A stretch of 41,969 nt of DNA from Caulobacterales bacterium 32-69-10 (GTDB taxonomy: Bacteria > Pseudomonadota > Alphaproteobacteria > Caulobacterales > Caulobacteraceae). The DNA lies in assembly GCA_002280485.1 (NCBI GenBank), contig NCED01000009.1, positions 1-41,969 of the forward strand, in the 5' to 3' direction. This document shows, piece after piece, positions 24,522 to 34,572 of this stretch; position 1 is the stretch's first letter, and each line of letters starts with the position of its first letter. Position numbers and translations under genes: made by a program. A model generated the notes under the pieces. That model was not told the DNA's origin, ran no database searches, and saw only the letters and a program-made list of their open reading frames with translations.

Positions 24522-25525
24522 AGCTCGCCACGCCCCGCTGGTGGTACGTCCGCGACCGGATCCCGGCGCCGATGACCCGGATGCTGCTGACGCCCCTGTC
24601 GTGGATCTGGGCCGGCGTGACCGCGCGCCGCATCGCCCGGACGGAGCCCTTCGACCCCGGCGTGCCGGTAATCTGCGTCGGCGGCCTGACGGTGGGTGGA
24701 ACCGGCAAGACCCCCGTCGCCCAGGCTCTGCTGCAGCGCCTCGCCGCGCAGGGCGCCGTCGGCCTCACCCGCGGTTACGGCGGCCGGCTCGCCGGCCCGG
24801 TGAAGGTGCAGGCGGCGCATACCGCCGCCGAGGTCGGCGACGAGCCGCTGCTGCTCGCGAGCCACGCCCCCATCTGGGTCGCCCGCGACCGGGTAGAGGG
24901 CGCGAAGGCCGCCATGGCCGACGGCGCCGCCCTGCTGATCCTGGACGACGGCCACCAGAATCCGAGCCTGAGGAAGACCCTTTCCCTGGTGGTCGTCGAC
25001 GGCGAGACCCGCGGCAGGGAGTGGCCGTTCGGCGGCGGCGGCGTCTTTCCCGCCGGTCCGATGCGCGAGCCGCTCAAGGTCGGCCTCGCCCGCGCCGACG
25101 CGGTGGTGGTGATGCTGCCCGCCGACATGGAGGGGCCCGACGAGGCGCTTCTCGGTCTATTCGGCGGCAAGACCGTGCTGATCGCCCGCCTGGAGCCCGC
25201 CGGCCCGCCGCCGCCCGGACCGCAACTCGCCTTCGCCGGCATCGCCAAGCCGTGGCGCTTCGAACAGGCCCTGACCGCCGCGGGCTGCGACCTCGCCGAC
25301 TTCGCCACCTTCCCCGACCACGCGGCCTATGACGAGGGCAGGCTCAGGGCCCTCGCCGAGCGGGCCGAGTTCGTCGGCGCGGGCCTGCTCACCACGCAGA
25401 AGGACTGGGTCCGCCTGCCGCCGGCGTGGCGGGAGCGGGTCGCCTGCTGGCCGGTAAGGGCGCGGTTCGAGGACGAGGCGGCGCTGGAGAAGCTGCTCTC
25501 TTCGGTCGTCCTCGGGCGAGCCTAG
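24518..25525 (+). CDS. lpxK: Tetraacyldisaccharide 4'-kinase
   Basis: 335 aa. LpxK phosphorylates the 4' position of the lipid A disaccharide. The Walker A region is VGGLTVGGTGKTPVAQAL; LTRGYGGRL, VGDEPLLLA, DDGHQNPSL and FAGIAKPWRFEQAL are family blocks, and LLTTQKDWVRLP is near the C-terminus. An N-terminal hydrophobic helix (MLLTPLSWIWAGV) tethers it to the membrane. ATG 24518 overlaps waaA by 4 bp. The final residues and stop (SSVVLGRA) lie inside a hairpin at 25505-25538 that resembles half of repeat family B. Confidence 0.95.
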   Translation: MKLATPRWWYVRDRIPAPMTRMLLTPLSWIWAGVTARRIARTEPFDPGVPVICVGGLTVGGTGKTPVAQALLQRLAAQGAVGLTRGYGGRLAGPVKVQAAHTAAEVGDEPLLLASHAPIWVARDRVEGAKAAMADGAALLILDDGHQNPSLRKTLSLVVVDGETRGREWPFGGGGVFPAGPMREPLKVGLARADAVVVMLPADMEGPDEALLGLFGGKTVLIARLEPAGPPPPGPQLAFAGIAKPWRFEQALTAAGCDLADFATFPDHAAYDEGRLRALAERAEFVGAGLLTTQKDWVRLPPAWRERVACWPVRARFEDEAALEKLLSSVVLGRA

Positions 25526-25538
25526 ACCCGAAGATGAC
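25505..25538. terminator. Bidirectional hairpin spanning the lpxK stop
   Basis: Arms GTCGTCCTCGGG (25505-25516) and CCCGAAGATGAC (25527-25538) pair at 10 of 12 positions. The lpxK stop TAG (25523-25525) sits in the loop. selO, convergent, stops at 25542. It resembles a half-copy of the GTCATCCTCGGG repeat family and likely ends both transcripts. Confidence 0.6.
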
Positions 25539-25541
25539 CGA

Positions 25542-26954
25542 TTATCCGAGGCCGTAGGCCCTGCCCGCTTCCCTGATGTCGGCGATCTTGGCTTCGAACG
25601 GGGTCCAGTCGTCGCGATCGGCGATGGCGGACCAGATCGCCTCGATCTCGTCGTAGAGCAGTTCCTCCGGTTCGGGCCGGGTGAAATAGAGGTGTTCCGC
25701 CGACACGCCCTCGTGCCGCGACAACAGGGTGCGGAAGGCCTGGGCGTCCTGGCCGGCGTAGGCCGCGGCGCGCACGCCCCCCAGCGCCCGCGCCTCGCGG
25801 CCGCCGAACCAGTCGAAGAAGAACCCCTCCCAGCGCACGGCGTCGCCGCCTTCGGCCAGGGCGCGGAAGGTGGCGTTGGCGAGGTCGACGTCGGCCTCCA
25901 GTCCGCGGCTCTTCACGCCCAGCCGCGCCAGGATCGCGGCGGCCAGGGCGTCGCGGTAGGCCGGGCCGAACCCGTTCAGGGCCTCGACCAGCGGGTCCTT
26001 GTCGGCGACGAGGGCGAGGCACCCGCCGAGCTGGCTGAGGTTCCACAGCACCGTCTCGGGCTGGCGGCCGAAGGCGTAGAGGCCTGTCGAGTCGAAATAG
26101 GCCGCGGTGAAGTTGGGGTCGTTCCTGGGCAGGAAACGATAGGGGCCGTAGTCGAAGCTCTCGCCGTTGATGTTCATGTTGTCGGTGTTGAGCACCCCGT
26201 GCACGAAGCCGGCGCCCATCCACCGCGCCACCAGGGTCGCGCTGCGCCGGGTGACGGCGGCGAGCAGTCCGGCCGCCCGCGCCCCGCCCTCCAGGGGCAG
26301 CAGCTCGGGGTAGTAGAGCTCCACCACATGGTCGACGAGCACCTTGATCAGGTCCGCGCGGTTGGCGTGGGCGTGGCGCTGGAAGGTCCCGAACCGGACG
26401 TTGCTCCACGACAGGCGGGTCAGCACCGCCGAGCGGGTCGGCGACGGCTCGTCGCCCCGGTACAGCGCCTCGCCGGTCTCGACCAGGGAGAAGCTGCGGG
26501 AGGTGGGCACGCCCAGGGCCTCCAGCATCTCGGTCGCCAGCACCTCGCGCACGCCGCCCTTGAGGGTCAGGCGGCCGTCGCCCTGGCGCGACCAGGGGGT
26601 CTGGCCCGAGCCCTTGGTCCCAAGATCGAGCAGGCGGCCGGTCTCCACCTCTCGCTGTTGCGAGAACAGGAAGCCGCGGCCATCGCCGAGGTCCGGGTTG
26701 TACGAGCGGAACTGGTGGCCGTGATAGCGCATGGCCAAGGGCTGGGGCTGGTTGCCCGGCAGGGGCTGGAAGCGGGCGAAGTGGTCCAGCCACTCGGCGT
26801 CGGTCAGGGTCTCCAGCCCCACCGTCGCGGCCGCCTTGTCGTTGCGGAAGCGCAGCAGCTGCTTGGGGAGATCGGCGGGTTCGACCGGGTCGGCGAACTC
26901 GGGACCGAGCGCCATGAAACGCGGATCGGGGCGGTAGTCGGGAGAAATCGGCAT
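25542..26954 (-). CDS. selO: Protein adenylyltransferase SelO (YdiU/UPF0061 family)
   Basis: 470 aa. SelO has a kinase-like fold with flipped ATP and transfers AMP to protein hydroxyls, linked to redox stress. Conserved blocks: LAMRYHGHQFRSYNPDLGDGR is split here as YHGHQFRSYNPDLGDGRG, then DLGTKGSGQTPWSRQGDGR, LKGGVREVLATEMLEALGVP, VRFGTFQRHAH and the catalytic-metal region FVHGVLNTDNMNINGESFDY. Many SelO proteins end with a redox-active Cys/Sec near the C-terminus; this one ends GRAYGLG without a cysteine there. Start MPISPDYRPDPRF is plausible. Monocistronic, convergent with lpxK. Confidence 0.93.
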   Translation of the reverse strand: MPISPDYRPDPRFMALGPEFADPVEPADLPKQLLRFRNDKAAATVGLETLTDAEWLDHFARFQPLPGNQPQPLAMRYHGHQFRSYNPDLGDGRGFLFSQQREVETGRLLDLGTKGSGQTPWSRQGDGRLTLKGGVREVLATEMLEALGVPTSRSFSLVETGEALYRGDEPSPTRSAVLTRLSWSNVRFGTFQRHAHANRADLIKVLVDHVVELYYPELLPLEGGARAAGLLAAVTRRSATLVARWMGAGFVHGVLNTDNMNINGESFDYGPYRFLPRNDPNFTAAYFDSTGLYAFGRQPETVLWNLSQLGGCLALVADKDPLVEALNGFGPAYRDALAAAILARLGVKSRGLEADVDLANATFRALAEGGDAVRWEGFFFDWFGGREARALGGVRAAAYAGQDAQAFRTLLSRHEGVSAEHLYFTRPEPEELLYDEIEAIWSAIADRDDWTPFEAKIADIREAGRAYGLG

Positions 26955-27107
26955 CGGTCTCAGGTGCGCCCTGGGCCGGCCAACTGCAAGTGATCAGCTT
27001 TCATTGTCGCGCCCATGTCACGGCCCGCCGAACCCGTTCGCCGGCTGCTTGTGGCCCCCATGCGGCTGAGCTACCCCGCCGGCGCCCCGTCGGGCTTTGG
27101 AGACTGA

Positions 27108-29456
27108 ATGCACCGCCCCCGCCTCCTGCTGGCCACGGCCTCCTTCGCCGTGATCGCAGGCGCCGCCCACGCTCAGGTGTCGCAGACGGCCGCCCTCGCC
27201 GAGATCGTCGTCACCGCCGAAAAGCGCGAAACCGGGCTGCAGGACACGCCGATCGCGATCACCACCCTGTCGGCCCAGCGCCTGTCCAACGCCGGGGTTC
27301 GCGACATCAAGGACCTGGCTGTGGTCACCCCGGGGCTGCTGGTCGCCTCCACCTCCAACGCCACCTACACCACCGCCCGCATCCGCGGCGTCGGCACGGT
27401 GGGGGACAACCCGGGGCTGGAATCGTCGGTCGGGGTGGTGATCGACGGGGTGATGAGGGCCCGCAACAGCGTGGCCTTGACCGACCTGGGCGAGATCGAC
27501 CGGATCGAGGTGCTGAAGGGGCCGCAGGGGACCTTCTTCGGCAAGAACACCTCCGCCGGCGTCATCAATGTCCTCACCGCTCGCCCCTCCTCCGTCTTTG
27601 GCGCCCAGGGCGAGGCCACCGTCGGCGAGAACGGAACCTGGGGCGGCTCGGCCGCCGTCACCGGCCCGCTGTCGAACGCCGTATCGGGCCGGCTCTACGG
27701 CGCCGTCCGCCAGCGCCAGGGCTACTATCGGGTGCGCACCGGCGCGGGGCCGCGGACCGAGCGGCGCGACGACGACCAGGACCTCCTGACCCTGCGCGGC
27801 CAGCTGCAGATCGCAGCCTCCCCCACCGCCTCGTTGCGCCTGACCGGCGACTACACGCGGCGCGAGGAGAACTGCTGCGTCGGAGTCCAGCTCAACGTCG
27901 GGCCCACCGCGCGCTACGGCGCCATGCTCGCGCCTGACGGGGGCGTCGCCCAGGTCGCCGATCCCTACGCGCGGGTGGCCTATTCCAACCGCGGCACGGC
28001 CGAGCACATCCGCGACGGCGGGGTTTCGGCGGAAGGCCAGATCGACCTCGGTTGGGGCAGGCTGACCAGCCTCACCGCGTGGCGCGAATGGCGCGCGGCC
28101 CTGGGCCAGGACTGGGACTTCACCTCGGTCGACATCGCCTACCGGCCGGACGACGGCCGTTTCTCCAACCGTTTCCGCACCCTCAGCCAGGAGCTGCGGC
28201 TGGCCGGCACGGCGGGCAGGCTCGACTGGCTGGTCGGCGGCTACTACCAGCACGAGGCCCTGCTGCGCCGCGACAGCTTCCTCTACGGGACCGACTATGA
28301 GCGCTATCTGTCCCTGGTCCTGAGCGGCGGCGCCTCGACCACCGCCACCTCGACCCAGACTGGCCGGGCGCCGGGAACCGTCTTTCCGGTCGGCCAGGGG
28401 CTCGACGACCGCTATAGCCAGCGGGCCGAGAGCTTTGCGATCTTCACCCACCAAACCCTGCGCCTGACCGAGCGGCTGACCCTGTCGGGCGGCCTGCGCT
28501 ACACCGACGAGAACAAGCGCGTCGCGGCGAACTTCGCCAACACCGACGCCGGGGCGGGCTGCGCGGCGGCGCAAGGACAGCGGGCGACCAGCGTCGCCAC
28601 CCTGTGCCTGCCGTGGTCCAACCCGGCCTTCAACGCCCTCGCCCAGACCCAGCGCCTGTCGGAAGGCGAATGGTCCGGCTCGGCCTCCGCGCTCTACAAA
28701 GTGACGGGGGCCGCCAACCTCTACGCCTCCTACGCCCGCGGCTATAAGGCGGGCGGCTTCAACCTCGACCGCAGCCAGACGGGTCTCGCGCCCGACGCCT
28801 CGACCGCCTTCGCTCGCGAGCTGGTGGACAGCTACGAGGTCGGCGCCAAGACGCGCTGGCTGGACGGGTCCCTGCTGGTCAACGCCGCCCTGTTCCACCA
28901 GGGCTACGACAACTTCCAGCTCAACACCTTCCTCGGCACCACCTTCACGGTGCGCTCGATCCCGAAGGTGACGGCCAAGGGCCTGGACCTCGACGTCCTC
29001 TACCGCACGCCGGTGTCGGGCCTGACCCTGCAGGGCGGCGTCGTCCACGCGCAGACGGAATACGGGCCGGACGCGGTCCCGGGCCTGCCGCGCCTGTCGG
29101 GCTCGCGCCTGTCGTTCGCGCCCCTATGGTCGGCGACCCTCGGCGCGGCGCTGGAGCGCCCGGTCGGCGGCGCCCTCACCGCCCGGGCCAGCGCCGACCT
29201 GAAGTACTCGTCCAGCTACAACACCGGCTCGGACCTCGACCCGCTGAAGGTGCAGGAGGGATTCGCCCTGGTGAACGCCCGCATCGGGCTTGGCGCGGCG
29301 AACGGAACCTGGCGGCTGGAGCTGTGGGCCCAGAACCTGTTCGACAAGAAATACACCCAGGTCGGCTTCGGCGCCCCGTTCCAGACCGGAACCATCGGCG
29401 CCTTCCTGGGCGCGCCCAGGACGCTGGGCGCGACGCTGAGGGTGGCGACGAACTAA
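27108..29456 (+). CDS. TonB-dependent outer-membrane receptor
   Basis: 782 aa. A signal peptide (LLATASFAVIAGAAHA) is followed by a TonB-box-like segment AEIVVTAEKRETGLQDTPIA and a plug domain with DLAVVTPGLLV, IRGVGTVGDN, VVIDGVMRARN and IDRIEVLKGPQGTFFGKNTSAG. The rest is a 22-strand-type barrel ending LWAQNLFDKKYTQVGFGAPF and LGATLRVATN, with the terminal aromatic/hydrophobic strand. Such receptors import siderophores, cobalamin, carbohydrates or aromatic compounds using TonB-ExbBD energy. No regulator or partner enzyme adjoins, so the ligand cannot be inferred. Two cysteines (NCCVG) sit in a plug/barrel loop. ATG 27108 follows GGAGAC. A repeat hairpin with T-run follows the stop. Confidence 0.93.
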   Translation: MHRPRLLLATASFAVIAGAAHAQVSQTAALAEIVVTAEKRETGLQDTPIAITTLSAQRLSNAGVRDIKDLAVVTPGLLVASTSNATYTTARIRGVGTVGDNPGLESSVGVVIDGVMRARNSVALTDLGEIDRIEVLKGPQGTFFGKNTSAGVINVLTARPSSVFGAQGEATVGENGTWGGSAAVTGPLSNAVSGRLYGAVRQRQGYYRVRTGAGPRTERRDDDQDLLTLRGQLQIAASPTASLRLTGDYTRREENCCVGVQLNVGPTARYGAMLAPDGGVAQVADPYARVAYSNRGTAEHIRDGGVSAEGQIDLGWGRLTSLTAWREWRAALGQDWDFTSVDIAYRPDDGRFSNRFRTLSQELRLAGTAGRLDWLVGGYYQHEALLRRDSFLYGTDYERYLSLVLSGGASTTATSTQTGRAPGTVFPVGQGLDDRYSQRAESFAIFTHQTLRLTERLTLSGGLRYTDENKRVAANFANTDAGAGCAAAQGQRATSVATLCLPWSNPAFNALAQTQRLSEGEWSGSASALYKVTGAANLYASYARGYKAGGFNLDRSQTGLAPDASTAFARELVDSYEVGAKTRWLDGSLLVNAALFHQGYDNFQLNTFLGTTFTVRSIPKVTAKGLDLDVLYRTPVSGLTLQGGVVHAQTEYGPDAVPGLPRLSGSRLSFAPLWSATLGAALERPVGGALTARASADLKYSSSYNTGSDLDPLKVQEGFALVNARIGLGAANGTWRLELWAQNLFDKKYTQVGFGAPFQTGTIGAFLGAPRTLGATLRVATN

Positions 29457-29462
29457 TCGATC

Positions 29463-29599
29463 GTCATCCTCGGGCGCAGCGAAGCGGAGACCCGAGGACC
29501 CAGCAGCCCTGCCCTTGAAGCTGGGTCGACGCCACGGATAGGGTGGAGCTGCTGGGTCCTCGGCTCGGCGTCGCCTCCGGCTCCTTGGCCGAGGATGAC
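29463..29599. repeat. Dispersed inverted repeat, family B, short copy
   Basis: 137 bp. Left part 29463-29505 begins GTCATCCTCGGG and ends in ACCCAGCA; right part about 29548-29599 is the inverse, ending CCGAGGATGAC. Each part is itself a hairpin. The left 43 bases differ from the left arm of the GIY-YIG element (31816-31858) at one position. About 42 bp lie between the arms and encode nothing. TTTTTT follows at 29601, so the right hairpin can terminate the TonB-receptor transcript. Confidence 0.88.
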
Positions 29600-29604
29600 G
29601 TTTT

Positions 29605-31398
29605 TTAGAGCCGGATCTCGCCCGCTTCGATCTTCTTGAACACGCCGGGGGTCAGCTTCACGTAGCCCTTGGCCGGCTGCTTCACATAGAGCTTGGCCTT
29701 GGTGCTGGCGGGATCGAAGCCGGCGGCGACCAGGTCGGCCTTGCGGTGCTTGAAGGTGCCGGTGGTGTCGATCTGCGGCTGCAGGCGCAGGAACACCGGC
29801 TGGGCATAGGGGGCCAGGTTCTCCTCCACGAAGGCGGAGAAGGCGACGGGATCGAAGCTCTCGTCGACCACCAGGGCGGCCATGCCGGCGCGGCCGTCGG
29901 CCTCGGGCACGTGCACGCCATAGACATTGGCCTCCAGCACCCCGGGGGCTTCGGCCAGGCGGCCGGCGACCTCGGTGGTGGCGACGTTCTCGCCCTTCCA
30001 GCGGAAGGTGTCGCCGATGCGGTCGACGAAATAGAAATAGCCTTCGTCGTCCTGTTTCAGGAGGTCGCCGGTGCGGAACCAGGCGTCGCCCTTCTCGAAC
30101 ACGTCGGTGAGCACCTTGGAGCTGGTGGCCGCCTTGTCGGCATAGCCGGCGTAGGCCATGCGCGCCTCCTGGCCGATCTTGCCCAGGGCCTCGCCCACCT
30201 CGCCTGGCCGGGTCTGGACGCACAGGCCATTGGGCCCGCGGACCGGTTGCTCGGTCTCGACGTCGAACTTGACCAGCCGGACGTTGAAGCGCTTGGCGAC
30301 ATATTTGGGGATGCGCCCCACCGCGCCGAGCTTGCCGTCGAAGTTCAGGATCGAGACGTTGCCCTCGGTCGCCCCGTAGAACTCCAGCACCCGGGGAATG
30401 CGGAAGCGGGCGACCATCCGCTCCCACACGTCGGGGCGCAGGCCGTTGCCAAAGGCCAGCCGCAGCTTGTGCATCCGCTCGTCCGGCCGCTCGGCCTGGT
30501 TGACCAGGTAGCGGCACAGCTCGCCGATATAGACGAACATGGTGCAGCGTTCGCCGATCACGTCATCCCAGAACTGGGTGGCGGAGAACTTGCGCTTCAG
30601 GACGATCGACGCCCCGGTCAGCAGGGCCGCGCCCACCGCGCAGAGCCCGCCGGTGGCATGATAGAGCGGCAGCGAGATGTAGATGCGGTCCTCGGGCGTG
30701 GCCTCGGTCGCCGCCGCGAAGCCCCGCATATAGAGCTGGGCCCGCATGTGGGTGACCTTGGCCGCCTTGGGCATGCCGGTGGTGCCCGAGGTGAAGATGT
30801 AGAGCACCGTGTCCTTGGCGGTCATGCCGGCCCGGGCGGTGGCGCGCTCCGGGCGCAGGGCGGACACGCCCTTCAGGGTCTGGTCGAGGTCGCGGTCGGC
30901 CCTCGCCGCCCCGCCGCCGACGACCCAGTCGGTCATGGTGCGGGCGAGCTGGCCGCGCACGGTCTCGAAGATGGGCGCGGTCTCGGCGTCGACGATCACA
31001 TGGGCGGCGCCGCAGATGTTGAGGCTGTGGACCAGGGCCGGGCCGGTCAGCTGGTTGTTGATCAGCGCCGTCGACATGCCGACCTTGGACAGGCCGTACC
31101 AGACCGCCAGATATTCGATCCGGTTGGGCATGAAGAGGGCGACGGTGTCGCCCCGCTTGATCCCCCGCCCCTTGGCCCAGTTGGCGTACCGGTTGGCCAT
31201 GGCGTCGAGCTGGGCGTAGGTGACCGACTTGCCTTCGAAGGCGATGGCGGTGCGGGCGCCGAACTTGTCGACCGCGGCCTCGATGTCGTCGCAGGCGAGG
31301 TCCTTGGACCCGGGGGTGACGGACTTCACCCGCTTGAGGGTCCGAAGGAGCCCTCGCAGGAAGCGCATCTCGCGAGAGACCCTGGCCCAGAACTTCAT
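29605..31398 (-). CDS. Long-chain acyl-CoA synthetase (FATP/FadD-like)
   Basis: 597 aa from ATG 31398; the open frame extends upstream without family sequence. It activates fatty acids to acyl-CoA through an acyl-adenylate. The AMP-binding P-loop is FTSGTTGMPK at 202-211; other blocks are LPLYHATGGLCAVG, LEFYGATEGNVS, WFRTGDLLKQDDEGYFYFVD (split) and GDTFRWKGENVATTEVAG, typical of the FATP very-long-chain family rather than FadD of E. coli. An N-terminal hydrophobic/amphipathic segment may tether it to the inner membrane. Chain-length specificity is not readable. Monocistronic. Confidence 0.9.
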   Translation of the reverse strand: MKFWARVSREMRFLRGLLRTLKRVKSVTPGSKDLACDDIEAAVDKFGARTAIAFEGKSVTYAQLDAMANRYANWAKGRGIKRGDTVALFMPNRIEYLAVWYGLSKVGMSTALINNQLTGPALVHSLNICGAAHVIVDAETAPIFETVRGQLARTMTDWVVGGGAARADRDLDQTLKGVSALRPERATARAGMTAKDTVLYIFTSGTTGMPKAAKVTHMRAQLYMRGFAAATEATPEDRIYISLPLYHATGGLCAVGAALLTGASIVLKRKFSATQFWDDVIGERCTMFVYIGELCRYLVNQAERPDERMHKLRLAFGNGLRPDVWERMVARFRIPRVLEFYGATEGNVSILNFDGKLGAVGRIPKYVAKRFNVRLVKFDVETEQPVRGPNGLCVQTRPGEVGEALGKIGQEARMAYAGYADKAATSSKVLTDVFEKGDAWFRTGDLLKQDDEGYFYFVDRIGDTFRWKGENVATTEVAGRLAEAPGVLEANVYGVHVPEADGRAGMAALVVDESFDPVAFSAFVEENLAPYAQPVFLRLQPQIDTTGTFKHRKADLVAAGFDPASTKAKLYVKQPAKGYVKLTPGVFKKIEAGEIRL

Positions 31399-31601
31399 GC
31401 CGCCCTCTGGCGCGGGATGCGCCCGGGCGGATTGTGACCGGCCGCCCGGCGCCGGGTCAAGCAAAGGCGGCCCCGCCATAGGTCTAAAGCCTCGCCTTCC
31501 AGGGGAAATCCCCGCTCTGCGCGGCCGTGTCGCAGCGACCGCCGGAGGGCTTTTCGCCATGGTGCGGCGCACCAATTCGTTGCCGGCGAGCCAGAGCCCC
31601 C

Positions 31602-31805
31602 ATGACCGAGCTGTTCCGCGCCTTCCGCTTTTCCGAATGGGGCTCCGCCGCCCTGGTCGTCGCCTCGGCCCTGATCGTCGGCCGCTACGCCGCCCTCGGC
31701 ATGACCCCACAGCAGTGGGCCTGCGGCCTATTCGCGGTGGCCGGCTCGGTCGGGGTGGCGGTCATGGTCCGGGTGTGGCCGGCGCCGCGGCAGGTCGAAG
31801 AGTAG
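31602..31805 (+). CDS. Small membrane protein, two helices
   Basis: 67 aa from ATG 31602. Two hydrophobic segments (WGSAALVVASALIVGRYAAL and FAVAGSVGVAVMVRV) with a short turn containing GMTPQQWACG; the C-terminus is charged (PRQVEE). No recognised family. It is divergent from the acyl-CoA synthetase (204 bp) and stops 11 bp before the GIY-YIG element. Coding probability is supported by hydrophobic pattern and codon bias only. Confidence 0.55.
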   Translation: MTELFRAFRFSEWGSAALVVASALIVGRYAALGMTPQQWACGLFAVAGSVGVAVMVRVWPAPRQVEE

Positions 31806-31815
31806 TCCAAAAGCC

Positions 31816-32228
31816 GTCATCCTCGGGCGGAGCGAAGCGGAGACCCGAGGACCCAGCAAACGCCGCCCTCACCGCCCATCCTCGACCAAATCCCGCCAGT
31901 CGGGATTCAAATCTTCGATCAGCTTGAGCTTCCAGTCGCGGTTCCAGCGTTTGAGATTCTTCTCGCGTTGGATCGCGAACCGCATGTCGCCATGCACCTC
32001 GTACCAGACCAGTCGTGTGCAGCCGTAGCGCAGAAGCCCGGATAAGTCCCGGTCTTATGCTCGGCGATCCTCTTCTGCAGGTCGCTGGTCACGCCGATGT
32101 ACAGCGTGCCGTTACGGCCGCTCGCCATGATGTAGACCGCGATGGAGGCGTTCAGGCCGACCATGCGGACAGGGTGGCGCGGCTGGGTCCTCGGGTCTAC
32201 GGCCTGACGGCCTTCGCCCGAGGATGAC
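31816..32228. mobile_element. GIY-YIG gene bracketed by family B inverted repeats
   Basis: 413 bp. The left arm (31816-31858, a hairpin beginning GTCATCCTCGGG, ending ACCCAGCA) and the right arm (32182-32228, beginning GCTGGGTCCTCGG, ending CCCGAGGATGAC) are inverted copies of the repeat seen without a gene at 29463-29599 and, diverged, at 35509-35621. Almost all the DNA between the arms is one GIY-YIG gene. The arrangement resembles an element with terminal inverted repeats and its own nuclease gene, with the short copies as non-autonomous derivatives. Architecture is seen; mobility is inference. No target-site duplication is obvious by eye. Confidence 0.6.
31869..32164 (-). pseudogene. GIY-YIG domain protein (UPF0213/YhbQ-like), single-base frameshift
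   Basis: Minus strand from ATG 32164. The first part reads VYIMASGRNGTLYIGVTS then KRIAEHKTGTYPGF, the GIY-YIG core. At about 32035 the frame breaks; the next frame continues LRYGCTRLVWYEVHGDMRFA, QREKNLKRWNRDWKLKLIED and NPDWRDLVEDGR to a stop at 31869. Inserting one base after the GF codons restores a ~98-residue protein of normal family length. Most probably one C of a CC pair was lost. These single-domain proteins are putative nucleases; E. coli YhbQ cleaves DNA. The gene fills the space between two inverted repeat arms. The frameshift is seen; whether it is natural or a sequence error cannot be told here. Confidence 0.85.
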
Positions 32229-32258
32229 GGCTTAAATCGACCCGCCGCGCCTTAGCCC

Positions 32259-34378
<2,120 letters not shown>

Positions 34379-34572
34379 ACGCAGCAACCCTAGGCGAGGC
34401 CGCGTGCGCGGGCAAGCATTGCGGCTGCAACAGGGGTTATAACCTAGGTTAAATCACGGAAAACTTTCGCTCTCATTGGCCGAGTCTATGGAACCGGGCC
34501 GCGTGTTCAGGCGTCAAACCCTGCAAATCGCGGGTCGAAAACGTCCCGCCTCGCCCCAGTGATGAGTGGTAC
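34379..34572. promoter_or_regulatory. Divergent promoter region with a 12-bp palindrome
   Basis: Lies between the thiC riboswitch and the iron-protein gene at 34573. It is AT-richer than its surroundings and contains a perfect palindrome TAACCTAGGTTA at 34440-34451, a candidate operator. No coding sequence. Promoters of both genes should be here. Confidence 0.4.

Noticed and set aside
27018..29048. Minus-strand open frame of 676 codons across the TonB receptor
   Set aside because: Same shadow effect; no domain, and the receptor on the plus strand is unmistakable.
29746..31437. Plus-strand open frame of 563 codons across the acyl-CoA synthetase
   Set aside because: Antisense shadow; the minus strand has the AMP-binding motif and full family sequence.
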